NCBI RefSeq assembly: GCF_007655135.1
Contig: NC_045128.1
Span: 11,594,001 to 11,658,000, forward strand
Reading direction: 5' to 3'
Length of the DNA: 64,000 bases
Origin: Punica granatum
Lineage: Eukaryota > Streptophyta > Magnoliopsida > Myrtales > Lythraceae
Shown here: positions 36,501 through 47,875 of the stretch, piece by piece
Position numbering within the stretch: the first letter of the stretch is position 1
Layout: the number at the start of each line of letters is the position of its first letter
Translations under genes and position numbers: made by a program
Notes under the pieces: generated by a model
What the model saw: the letters and a program-made list of their open reading frames with translations, nothing else
Database searches by the model: none
What the model was told of the DNA's origin: nothing

Positions 36501-39500
36501 TGCCGCCTCAATGATGCCACATTTGCATTGGCATACCTTAAATGGCAGATGACATTTCTGGTTGCATGCGTTATTTTTTGGATGATGGTTTCATTTCATA
36601 GTATTCAATATTTCAGTCTAGAAGTTGGACTTATTTATTTATTTTTGGTGGGTTGGGTGGGGGGAAGGGTTTTTCAGCCAGCACCTTCATTTATTTGATT
36701 AAGATTCTGCTTTTAATTTCTGGACTCAGGAAGAACGAATGATCTACCATCTATGTCAGTTAAATTAACTTCCATTATTTACTTGTTTTGCACTAGTGGC
36801 ATAAATGCTGTTGTTCTGAGTGGTTTTTCGTTGGTTATTTCGAGTGTTTTAGGTGCCGCTGAGGAAGCAGCTGCAGTTTTTGGTGAAGGAGCTGCCATTT
36901 GCATTCAAAAGCAATACTTACACCATACATTCGCTTCTCATAACTCACATGTTTCAGAGGAAGATCGCAATTTAACATCTTCTAGGAATCTTGTATCAGC
37001 AGAGGAAGTCAGTCCAAGGCAGTTGAAGCAGTTGTCAGGTAATAATGTGAGAGAAGTCCCAGGAAGTTGTCAGGGAATGACTACATCAGTAAGAGGTGCT
37101 GGTCAGCCTCCAAATGGTGTCTATCACCTTTCTCTTTACAACACACCCTCACCAATTGCCACACAGGTATGGTAGGATCTCGTGCCGGCAGTTATGGATC
37201 ACTTTTATCTATAATATAATTAAGCTGCCAAAACTCTCAAATCTTTGTGGGTTCCATTCCACATTGGGAGAAAAATCCAAAAGCTGTTTTAAGCGAGATT
37301 GTATGGATTGGAGGCACTTAATTATCTTGGACAATGGACATCGATTGGGCATAATTAAATGAGTGACTGCTTGGGAAAACTTCCCGTAAGATCATTATTA
37401 TCAGCATGAGCACTTGCAATAATCCACTGTTCTCGATGATTTTTCTTTTTTTATCCTGTTTATACTATTTTATAATTTGAACATGCTTTCTTAAGATTTA
37501 TGTTCTTGACGATTTTTTTTAATCCTATTTATACTATTTTCTAATTTGAACATGCTCTCTTAGGATTTATGTTCTTGTGACATGAGCAAATATTTGACGT
37601 ACATTTGGGTTTTGTTCTAATTGTTATACTTTTCATTGACCATTAATGCCACTTTCATCTTATATATTTTGCAGTTTTCTGCTGCTGCTCCACCTCCCCT
37701 TTGTAGAAATTTACAGCCAAATGGATCAAATACAAGTACAGCTGCTGCTGATAGCTCCCCAAGGTCAACTATTAACTCAACTATCCAAGCTCCTCGGCGG
37801 AAGTTTGTGGATGAAGGAAAATTACGAAAGGTCATAAAATTTTATGATTCCACCTCCAATTCTCAGGCTTAACCGATTTTATATAAGTTATCTTTCTACC
37901 TTGTCCCTCAACCTCTGATTTCTCTGAGTTATACTCCAGCATAATTGATTTGGCTATTGGTAAAAACAGTTATTCACGGCACCTGTAAGCTGACACTTTA
38001 TCAATATTTTGAATAGGTATAACTCTACTGTGTCGGCTGACTAATGAACCTGGCAGATTGTTCGTTGTTGACGCATTATGGTACTAGTAAATGTGAAATA
38101 TAAAAATTCATTTTACTCATGTTTCCTGGTGATTTTCAGATATCAGGAAGATTATTTTCTGATTCTGGTCCTCGACGAAGTACAAGACTTGCTGCAGAAG
38201 CAGGCGCTAATGCTGGAACAAATGCAGCTTCTGTTGCTGGAAATGGCACCAACAACTCGTCCAAGTATCTTGGAAGTTCTAAACTGAGTTCTGCTGCATT
38301 CCGCTCAGTGACTGTCAGGAAGGTGCCAAATTGGGCTAATGAAAATTTTGATGAAGGTGAGGATCCGCTGCATGCCTTGATTTTTCCAATTTTTGATGAA
38401 GCTTAGCCATTTTATGAAAAATAGTGGATGGTGGTTAGATATATAAAACATACATATAGATACCCTGTTACATTCTCTTGTGGATTAAAGCACGGTTTTT
38501 CACCTCATGGCTTCATTAAGAGTTTTGTCTGCTTACTCTCTGACATGCTAGTAATATCAAGATTCACATCTTACAGGCATGAGGAATGAGGTTTTTGATG
38601 ATTGTCGTTCAAATATTGTATCTGGTGCTGGTGCTTTGCCCTCTGTAGACAACAAAGCTCTTGATCAAGAAGGAGCAACTATGCCATGTTCTGGGGTTCT
38701 TCTAAATAACTCAAAAGTTTTAACTGGTACAGCTGAGATATTAAGTCTCCTGAGATTATTTGGTGAAGGCTATAGACTATCCTGCATGTACAGATGTCAG
38801 GTACTATCTAATTTCTTCTAAAGCTGGACATTTTAGAGTAAAAAATTGTGGTAGAAAGTAACGTTTGGTCCTTAACCTTTGTGTTTTCAACTTTGTCATA
38901 GTCCTTTTTTTCTGGGTTGATTCTTGTGCTTGAACCGTTTTATAGAGCCACATACTTTCCGGTTAAAAACTGATTCTATAGCCCCTTAATCGGATAACAA
39001 TGCTTTAACTGGTTTTCTCTAAATTGGTAGAATTTTAACTGGTTCTAACCCACCCCCTTAGCAGATCATGTTCTTCGTCGTCCCTTTTAACAGCTCTTTA
39101 CTTACTCATTTAAAAAAAAAAGAAGAGAGAGAAAAGCTGATCCTCTGCATTGTCACAGCCATATCCTCTAACCATTTGATCCCTGATAACCAGCCCCACC
39201 ATCAACAAGCCCCTCCATCATTGCCTTCCCCCTCAACGTTACCCAGCATTGTTGTCACAAAGGGGAGAGAATTGTGAGAGAGAGAGACCTGGTCATGTAC
39301 TTTTGTCTCTCAGGCATGGTGTGGTTTCACCAGTGCCACCTCCAGTTTCAGAGGCGACATCACATCAGAATAGCGGGTTCTTGATTTGTATTTTGAATGC
39401 AACCTGACTCAACTGGAATTGACAGTACTTCTCATCGAGTTGGACTTCATGAACCCTAAGACTGAGCTTCCCACCATAGTCTCCCCATAGTCTCCCCTTC

Positions 39501-42500
39501 AAGGACAAATTTTAGTCAGAAGTTGGGATTCCTTGCCAATAATTGGGTTTTAGTTTCTCAATCAACTGACCCACCCCCTTAGCAGATCATGTTCTTCGTC
39601 GTCCCTTTTAACAGCTCTTTACTTACTCATTTAAAAAAAAAAAAAGAAGAGAGAGAAAAGCTGATCCTCTGCATTGTCACAGCCATATCCTCCAACCATT
39701 TGATCCCTGATAACCAGCCCCACCATCAACAAGCCCCTCCATCATTGCCTTCCCCCTCAACGTTACCCAGCATTGTTGTCACAAAGGGGAGAGAATTGTG
39801 AGAGAGAGAGACCTGGTCATGTACTTGTGTCTCTCAGGCATGGTGTGTTTTCACCAGTGCCACCTCCAGTTTCAGAGGCGACATCACATCAGAATAGTGG
39901 GTTCTTGATTTGTATTTTGAATGCAATCTGACTCAACTGGAATTGACAGTACTTCTCATCGAGTTGAACTTCATGAACCCTAAGACTGAGCTTCCCACCA
40001 TAGTCTCCCCTTCAAGGACAAAATTTAGTCGGAAGTTGGGATTCCTAGCCAATAATTGGGTTTTAGTTTCTCAATCAACTGAGAATTTAGCCACATCATT
40101 CCTCTCCGTGCCACCAATTGCCTTTTCTGACATTTTGTCTGTCAAATGAATGAGGAGTGAGCTGTGAGGAGGAAATGAGATTGTCCGCTAAGTGGGCGGG
40201 TTAGGACCTGTTAAGGTGGTCTGCTAAGCTGGTTTGCTTATTGTTATCTAATTACGGTGACCTGTTGCATACTTGTCATTAAGAAATGAAACCATGGCCC
40301 CACCCATATCAGCAGTATTTGACAAGAAAAATGGATAGCAGGACTCTGTAGAATAAACATGTAAAGGACTAGCGTTTTAAAAAAAGAAAAATTAGAATGA
40401 AAGAGACAAGTAGGTAAAGGCTAGGGATCAAAGCTGTTACTTCCACAAATTTAGTCGTAGCTATATTTTATGACTGCTTCTTTGTATTGTTCAGGATGCA
40501 CTGGAAGTATATTCAAAACTCCCACACAAGCATTATAATACAGGCTGGGTGCTTTCGCAGGTAAATCCTCTGGTCTGGTGTTCTTTGTCCTGTCATATTC
40601 AGAGGGATTTGACCTTTCCCTGAGTCATTCCAGTCAGAAAGGAGAGGTCCTGATGTCTACCCTGTTGATCTGTTCTATTTTCTTTCCATGTTGTCTTCTC
40701 CGTGAGTTTGGTTTCTATCCTCGGTTTTTTTTTTCTAATTAATATTAATCAGCTATTCCATTAAACAGTTATTTGAGAGATTATTTATTTATTTATTTTT
40801 TTGTGCTTTGTCGTATACATAAAAAAAGAAGAAAAGACAGGCAACTCTAAACATCAACATGTTGTTTCACTGGCATGCCCGAGAATGTTAACAAAAACAT
40901 ATGTCGTATTTTGCCAAAGAAGTAACTGATTTGGGTTCTAGTTGACAGTGCGTAGGATCTCCTCTCTTCCCCTCTGGTTCTCCTTCATTCTCAATATTGA
41001 CTTCATTGAAGTTGTGGGTTGCCTATGTACTCTCTGACTATTCAATGTCATAACACTAGTTGTTTACATATGTATTCTGTGTGATTGTTCATCTGGTCCT
41101 GTTAAAAACCGCAGGTTGGAAAAGCATATTTCGAATTGGTTGATTATTTGGAGGCTGATAGAGCGTTCAGCCTGGCCCGTAGAGTTTCACCTTATAGTTT
41201 AGAAGGAATGGACGTTTACTCTACTGTTCTTTATGTAAGTCTTTCAATCTTTGGATGTTTTGCGTACAGTTGGAAGTGAAAATGAAACTTGTTGCGAATG
41301 TGTTGGCACTTTATGCTGTAATGAGTAACCTTTGAACACGTTCTCTTGCTTTAGCTCTCTTATTGACTTTCAAATAAAAGATTGATACGGTTTTGCTCTG
41401 TGTCTCCTTTACTGATGCTTGTTGCAATATTTCCACAGCATTTGAAGGAAGGTATGAAGTTAAGCTATCTAGCCCGAGAACTGATTTCGACAGATCGTCT
41501 TGCTCCTCAATCTTGGTACAGCATCTATTATTAGATAGTAAAAATAACGAGTCAAATCCATGTCATTGCTGCAAAAGGTAGGAAGTTTTAGCTTTTCATG
41601 AATCGTAACAGTGTTTTTCTTTGTCCTTGTTGGCTAAATGGACAGGTGTGCCATAGGAAATTGCTATAGCTTGCAGAAAGACCATGAAACAGCCCTGAAA
41701 AACTTCCAACGAGCAGTGCAGCTTGATTCAAAGTTTGCATATGCTCACACGCTTTGTGCTCACGAGTATGTCATGAAATCTCCTGTTTCTTCCTCATCAT
41801 TAGCTGAAAGATAAGTTTATTTAGGTGACGAGCTTTGAGTTTATAGTTATTCACTGTTTGTGGTGTTTATTTTACTTGCAGATATGTTGCTTTAGAGGAA
41901 TTTGAGAACGGAATTAGAAGTTATCAAAGTGCTCTTCGGATTGATTCAAGGCACTATAATGCATGGTATGGCCTTGGAATGGTCTATCTTCGTCAGGAGA
42001 AATTTGAGTTTGCAGAGCATCACTTCCGAACGGCATGTCGAATCAATCCCAGTTCTTCTATTATAATGTCGTACCTTGGAACAGCTCTTCATGCCTTAAA
42101 GGTCAAACACTATATCCTTTATTGATTAGATGATCTGTTCTGCAGTCTTATCATACTTGGATTGGACTAGCTGGTCAGACTGGTCAGACTGATCAGACCA
42201 GGCATTCACCTCCTTGACTGGCCTAGTCGATGCAGTTCGACTATTTGCAAATTCGACCAAGGAAGAACCATCCAAAAGTTTAAACATTGGACTTATTGCT
42301 TTTACTAATTGTTATTATTATTATTTTTGTTACACCACTGAACCGGCATGGGTGGGTCAGTTTGATGGGTCCACTTTTCTGAAGTCTCCTTAGAAATAGG
42401 CATCAAATCACCAATATGTAGAAGCTTAAGCTGTGATTCTTGATTCTTGAAGGAAATGGAAGTGGAAGCTGTCTCTGTCTTTAGGCCATTGCATCCCGAG

Positions 42501-43762
42501 TTATGTCCCAGTTTGTGTCAGCAATAGTACATAGTCCATTTTCTCTGCTTTAAAGTGTTATAGAATTTGCCTTTATGAATAAAAGAAAATATTAGAGACT
42601 TGGGTGGGGAAGATGTGACTCAGAAGAAGAGAAGAGAGGGAAAGGTCGGAGGGGAATGGACGAATGAGGAATAAAAGCTTCTTACGACTTCCTCTTTTTA
42701 CTCAAAAAGATGTTTTTAGTAATCAGGAAGGTTTTTAATAATCAGGAAGAATGGACTCCGGACGTATATGGACTGTGGTTCGTTTGATAAATTCCTAGGA
42801 TGTATTGATGAAATGCCAGGACAGATGCGTCAACAAGGGTTTCAACAATTACCTCTAGAGTACATTTAGCCTGTGGATCCTTTACATTCTTAATTTTGAG
42901 TTACTGCATAGAATTCTGTCACGTATTTTTCATTTTATCCGTTCTGTCTAATTTACACCCATAGAATTATGTTTGATTGAAATTAGGATTGGAACCACAA
43001 ACTACATGGGCTATACATCAGCGGGTTTATAGTTTCGATAACAGTGCTTTTTTAGGCCAGAATATTTGTAATTTCTTTTTATGATCCTCTGAATTTGTCT
43101 CCCTAATCTGACAGAGAAATAGTGAAGCTTTGGAAATGATGGAGAGAGCGATCTTAGCAGACCGGAAGAACCCTCTCCCAATGTATCAGAAGGCTAAGAT
43201 ACTCGAGAGTTTGGAGAGTTTTGATGAGGCTCTGGAAGTTCTCGAGGAGCTCAAAGAATATGCCCCCCGTGAAAGCAGCGTATATGCTCTAATGGGTATG
43301 ATCTATAAGCGCCTTAACATGAATGACAAGGCAATGCTTCACTTTGGTCTTGCCTTGGACTTGAAACCATCTGCCACTGATGTCGCAACCATTAAGGTGA
43401 TTATGGCTTTTAGCCTTCTGTCCTTTTCCTTAGAACTGATTGGATGTTATTTTGAGGGTAATTTATTTGGACATCAAGATTTTTGATACAAGGGGCATCT
43501 AATCGTAGATGTAGATTGTTAGGGATTTGTCAGATTAAATGAGGCAAGTATATGCGCATGAATCTCTACATTCAATTTGCCGTATTTTAAAGTACTAGAG
43601 AGCCATAATATGCTTTCTTGCTTCACATGTGAAGATAATTCAGTTTGGATGCATTTACGAATCTCTCTGGCTCTATTGCGTAATGTTCTCAACTCTCTTA
43701 CCTTTTGACAGGCTGCAATGGAGAAACTCCATCTCCCAGACGAATTAGCGGAGGACTCGTAG
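33571..43762 (+). CDS. CDC27B: Anaphase-promoting complex subunit 3, CDC27B / HOBBIT, 16 exons
   Basis: A TPR scaffold subunit of the APC/C ubiquitin ligase; it binds co-activators and is needed for cell-cycle exit and meristem patterning (HOBBIT in Arabidopsis). Exons: 33571-33675, 34201-34273, 34444-34553, 34730-34776, 35443-35540, 36853-37166, 37675-37830, 38140-38356, 38577-38800, 40495-40560, 41115-41234, 41439-41515, 41646-41765, 41882-42101, 43115-43396, 43712-43762. The total is 2280 nt, or 759 residues, against about 744 for Arabidopsis HBT. All junctions are GT-AG with matching phase. The N-terminal TPR block begins MEAILRNTVQNSLRHF and includes MAQSRYLFALSCFQMDLL. A Ser/Asn-rich linker follows (about residues 150-420, with APRRKFVDEGKLRK and GRLFSDSGPRRS). 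The C-terminal TPR array (about 440-740) includes VGKAYFEL, HYNAWYGLGMVYLRQEK and NPLPMYQKAKIL. The assignment to the B (HBT) rather than A paralog rests on similarity of the linker. Confidence 0.97.
35843..36187. mobile_element. Tourist-like MITE, copy 4, in CDC27B intron 5
   Basis: Begins GGCCTTGTTTGGATTCAA and ends AAACCAAACACATTC, with the family's interior phrases (CTCAACTATTCATTACTTTT, AATTCAACAACACAATCATT). A 3-bp flank GTA occurs on both sides (35840-35842 and 36188-36190). It lies in the 1.3-kb intron 5 and leaves the splice sites untouched. Confidence 0.8.
38846..40448. mobile_element. Inverted-ended element filling CDC27B intron 9
   Basis: The left end, about TTGTGGTAGAAAGTAACGTT from 38846, is matched inverted at the right end (AAGCTGTTACTTCCACAA near 40431-40448), and the inverted similarity continues for about 35 bp with mismatches. 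Inside is a 521-bp direct tandem duplication. No clear target duplication was found. A Mutator-like or other non-autonomous DNA element is the best guess. It makes up about 95% of the intron (38801-40494). Confidence 0.5.
39046..40080. repeat. 521-bp tandem duplication (two units)
   Basis: Unit 1 at about 39046-39566 and unit 2 at about 39567-40080 are nearly identical. Both contain CCACCCCCTTAGCAGATCAT, the same open frame (beginning MFFVVPFNSSLLTHLKKK at 39068 and 39589) and the same CAATCAACTGA end. Differences are a few substitutions, a change in A-run length and a 12-bp local repeat (CATAGTCTCCCC) in unit 1 only. The high identity implies a recent duplication. The shared frame is low-complexity and not a credible gene. 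Confidence 0.9.
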
Positions 43763-44280
43763 TTGAGAAATCTTATCAAGAAAAACAGTGAGAAGAAAGA
43801 AGCCATGTACATTCACGGGATCAGAATTCTTGGACATAATGAGAAGGTGCCCTGCTTGCATTTTCGAGTGGATGATAAACAGAGGGGGCCACCCTTCGAG
43901 CCTTACTTGTTGGATGAGCTCTCCTTCCGATATCGACAGATTTTCAGTCTCAGTTACAGTTTTGTAGGGAAATTGAATGCCAAGGCAGTATTCAAGGGAG
44001 AAGAGGTACTGTAAATGTGCCATTTTAAATTACGTATGATAATCTGTACCATCACTGCATAGGAAGTACGGAGTCTGTATCATGAGACGCAATGCGGTTA
44101 AGATTTGAATATCCATTGAGGAATTCTTTTCTACGGGGTTTGCTACTAACCTTATTTCTGTATCATTGGCTTTGATAGCCATATCATTGGAACATGGCAA
44201 AATCTCTATGGTGTCCTTGTTCATGTTGAAGGTGATTGGAGCTGAGTCTCACTCGATCCAAGATCTTAATTAGTAAGAGC
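43763..44280 (+). other. CDC27B 3' untranslated region
   Basis: Follows the CDC27B stop codon. Frames here (for example 43763-44014) overlap the stop and have no family match. The end of the transcript is not defined; AT-rich sequence begins by about 44430. Confidence 0.5.
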
Positions 44281-45429
44281 AGAGCTCATCGTGGAGAGCT
44301 CAATTGTTAACTTCTGTGAGAGTATGGTGCCAGAAACTTACGCAGTTCGATGTCTTAACTCCAGCAGTTCAACATTGCTACGTAGTGACAGTATAACAAC
44401 CTCAGATTAAGATGAGGTTATACGTACAAAAAAGGAAAAAGAAAGAAATGATGTTGTTATAATAAATTAAGGAATATTAAAATAAAATGTCATACATACA
44501 TATATATATATGTATATATGTATGTGATGAATGGAACAGTTGATATCGATCGATCGATCACCCCTAACGTTTGGCATTTTCTTTAAGGCACTGTGATGTA
44601 TGACATTCAATCATGAAAGGGAGCAACACCCAATTTATTGTTATTAGAGCTCTAGCAAATTACGACTTTGAAAGACCAAGAAAATGACACTGAAAAACAC
44701 AGCTTTAATTTAGAAACCCTTATATTGTCGACTGCGCCGGACCACCAATAATTTCAAGCTCTCAAATATCTAAAGTAAATAATTGGAGCTCCCTTTAAAT
44801 TAAAATGAAAAATCATCAAATAAACAAAATTCAAATATATATACATGGGTGGGGTTAAATACACACTTCGTATGGTTATGGTCGCCCAATTGATGATACA
44901 TGAACAAAGTTACCATTTATCTCTTTATAAAATTCAATCTTGTAGGGTCCACTTTATAAAGGTAACTTTGTTCATTTATCTTAAGAGGGGTGGCACTAGC
45001 TCTATAATATATGTATTACCAAACTATATACACGTAATTAATTAATATATGTATCATGCAAGTGCAATGCAGGTGGGACGATCGAAACTAGTGGCTCCAT
45101 TGGCAGCAGGCGCTCCCTCGAACACGCTTGTAATCAATGCCAACTCCAATGACATTAATTACAACTCCAATGAAATGTCATTACACTTTCATTTCGTTCC
45201 ATTCAATCGAACCTTTGAATGTTTCATTAGTTTCTACATATATAAATCCTTTTTTGGTGAAATATATAAATCCTTTTCATATACTTGAATACTGCCGCTG
45301 CGCTATCGTGACCACTTATTAATAATTTTGACATTATAATCTGTCCACAAATAACAAGAAACGACATTTTAATTAGACATTATACTAAATGAAGTGTGTG
45401 TATGTATATATATATATATACACTAATAG

Positions 45430-45457
45430 GGTTGTCCGTGCAATGTACGGGGAAACT
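45430..45457 (+). mobile_element. Possible Helitron 3' end
   Basis: CCGTGCAATGTACGG forms a hairpin and is followed by GGAAACTAA and then T, that is, a CTRR end (CTAA) next to T as Helitrons leave. No matching 5' end or helicase is seen on this strand nearby. Confidence 0.4.
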
Positions 45458-46599
45458 AATAAATAAAATCATGCACAATATATATATGATGAAAAAAATA
45501 TAGTATTTGCTTTATAGTTAAATTCTACTACAATTTAATACAATTATTTTAAAGCATCTGATGAAAATTTTGACATTTCAATATCCTTATTAAAAATATA
45601 TGATGTATTCTTCGATCGGTCCTTATTATGCTATTATATTGATGCATTCTATTCATAATATTGTTGGCTTATTCAAGTTCCATAAATAATAATTCCTATC
45701 TAAATACTTTATAAATCAGCCTATAAGATTGAACTTGGAACAATTATTTATATTATATTATATTATAATTTAATGATATTATTTTATTTTATGTTATTAT
45801 TATTATTATTATTATTATAATCATCATCATCATCATTACTTACTTCATGGTTAAATAATGTCTATATTTACATTAATTTATTCTCATGTTTAAAAAAAAA
45901 ATAAAAGAGAAATTCAAGAGCATGAAAAACGAACGTTCTCTCCGCGAAAACTTCCGAAATGATTCCAATTTATAGATAAAGTGACTATCTATAGAAAACT
46001 ATTCAAAGACAAGTGGGTAATAAAAATAAGGGGTTATTACACTAGATATTTCATGATAGCACATGTTTCTAATAGCAACTGTTTCTCAAATCTATTTCAT
46101 GGTTTAAAAATTATCCTATAAGGCCCATAGTTTATACCTAGCTCCAAATGTATACTAGCGTTAATTTCTCCGTTAACATTTAACGGTGTTGCTGATGTGG
46201 AACGTAAGTGCGCATATTCTTGCTATTATGGCCTTTTTCCGTGACAGATTTGAAAAAAAAATTAAAATCATAGGATAGATTTGAGAACAAATTAAAATCA
46301 TGGGATAGATTTGAAGCCCATTTATATTTTATTAATAGACAAATTGACAGCATGATAGAGTTGAAACAAAATGTAAACCATAGGCCTTTTGGGTAATTTT
46401 TAAAATATATAATAGATTTGAAAAAAATGGTAAAATCATGATATATATGGCATAAAAACCCCTTAAAACAAAACAATAATAATTACCGTTTTATCTCTCA
46501 CATATAAATATACATGTGAAAACGACTAACTAAAAAAAAATGGTTGAAGGACAAGTGTGTGCAATATAACTAATTCAATAACAATCTTTCTCTTAACCA

Positions 46600-46770
46600 T
46601 CATGGATTGGTTTAAGTGATTCGCTACCTGTTCTTAATCAAGGTCTCGAGTTCAAATATTGTAAATGAAGAAATCCATGCTGAAAAAGTTTTACCCCTTA
46701 GGAAGTTGATCCGGCTCGACTATATTAGTCGATGCCTTTTAGACTTCCTTATACTAAGGCACAGACCAAA
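46600..46770 (+). mobile_element. tRNA-like SINE copy
   Basis: An A-box-like TGGTTTAAGTGATTCG is followed about 40 bp later by a B-box-like CGAGTTCAAATATTG, the internal RNA polymerase III promoter layout of tRNA-derived SINEs. The body has GGCTCGACTATATTAGTCG, which resembles a block in the copy at 60760-61040, so the two may be one family. Confidence 0.5.
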
Positions 46771-46880
46771 AAAATAATAATCTTATGTTATATTCATTCT
46801 AATACAAATTTTCTTTCGATTATAAGAGAAAATTCATGAACCTAACTAGTATAAGGAAATAAAATTCTATATAGGAGCCA

Positions 46881-47618
46881 CACTACTAGCAAAACATCAA
46901 TTTGAGTTTGAATAATCTCTTGCGGTTCCCTCTCAAAATTGTCTTTTCATTTGGATTTGAGAGGGATTTGCAAGGATGACATCCATCGCAAAATTGCTGG
47001 TCGCTTTCTTTTGCGAGATATTTACGATGGATATTTCCCTCGCAAAAGTTTAGGAGGGAGTGATCCCTCGCAAATGCGAGGGACAGTTCCCTTGCAAAAT
47101 TGCCAGGGATTTGCGTCGATCGTTTTTTCTTGCAATTTGCGAGCGATCTGCGGGGAAAAGATTCCCTCGCAAATCCCTTGCAAATTTGCGAGGGATTTTC
47201 CATCGCAAATTTGTGAGGAAATTGGGAGTGATTTTTCCTCACAAATTTAATTAAAAATTAAAAAATTAATTAAAATTCATTTTTGAACCGAAATTTCATT
47301 AAAAACCTGAATCACAATTCAACCAACATTCAACTACTACAAAAATAGTTAACATTGTCTAAGTATCTTAAGCCTACTATTAGTATCATTATAGATAAAG
47401 TTCAAAAACGTAAAGGTTCAAAGTATTAAGACGTATTTTAATGACAGATAAACGTGGCGGGCTTCTTAGCCCACGAGGAGGCCAAATTGGGGCTCTAATC
47501 GAGGCTCTAACAAGACATCGAGGCCAAATTTCCTACAACTTTCCCTCCAATTTGAGGGATTTGCTGGGAAAAATTCCCCAGTACAAGTCCCTCTCAAATT
47601 GATGTTATTTTAGTAGTG
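46881..47618. mobile_element. Small non-autonomous CACTA (En/Spm) element
   Basis: Begins CACTACTAGCAAAACATCAA and ends TTGATGTTATTTTAGTAGTG, an inverted pair with the CACTA signature. The left half carries many inverted and direct copies of TTTGCGAGGGA / TCCCTCGCAAA (for example near 47037, 47066, 47076, 47164 and 47186), the subterminal repeats to which the transposase binds. The 3-bp flanks are CCA and CAA, so the target duplication is imperfect. There is no transposase; open frames here are produced by the repeats. Confidence 0.85.
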
Positions 47619-47875
47619 CAACATATAATTCCGCTAGCGATAATCGAATCCGAAATCTCTTAACTTCCCTTAATTTCTCCATTCTAACATAATTTGAGTG
47701 GAAATATATATATATATATATATTTCGGGAGGGATTTGCTGGGAAAAATTCCCTAGTACAAGTCCCTCTCAAATTGATGTTATTTTAGTAGTGCAATATA
47801 TAATTCCGCTAGCAATAATCGAATCCGAAATCTCTTAATTTCCCTTAATTTCTCCATTCTAACATAATTTGAGTG
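47554..47875. repeat. 175-bp tandem duplication including the CACTA 3' tail
   Basis: The last 65 bp of the CACTA element plus about 80 bp of flanking DNA (47554-47700) are repeated at 47729-47875 with few differences, including TTGATGTTATTTTAGTAGTG ending at 47793. A TA run separates the copies. The duplicated flank TATAATTCCGCTAGC is host sequence, so this occurred after the insertion. Confidence 0.9.

Larger units (their letters stand above)
44281..46880. other. AT-rich spacer with microsatellites and a hairpin
   Basis: No gene seen. It contains a near-palindromic TA/TACA tract (about 44491-44525), a perfect 14-bp inverted repeat TGAACAAAGTTACC at 44901-44914 and 44961-44974, TA runs near 45409-45421, a TTA then TCA trinucleotide tract at about 45798-45836, a Helitron-like end near 45430-45457 and a SINE-like copy near 46600-46770. 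Confidence 0.5.

Noticed and set aside
39068..39801. Duplicated 69-70 codon frames in CDC27B intron 9
   Set aside because: Part of a transposon-borne tandem repeat; low-complexity and in an intron.
43763..44014. 83-codon frame after CDC27B
   Set aside because: Lies in the 3' untranslated region after a conserved stop; no family match.
45798..45836. CRISPR-like regular repeat
   Set aside because: Simple TTA and TCA trinucleotide repeat in a eukaryotic spacer.
46886..47250. Overlapping frames on both strands of the CACTA element
   Set aside because: Generated by the subterminal repeats, not protein coding.
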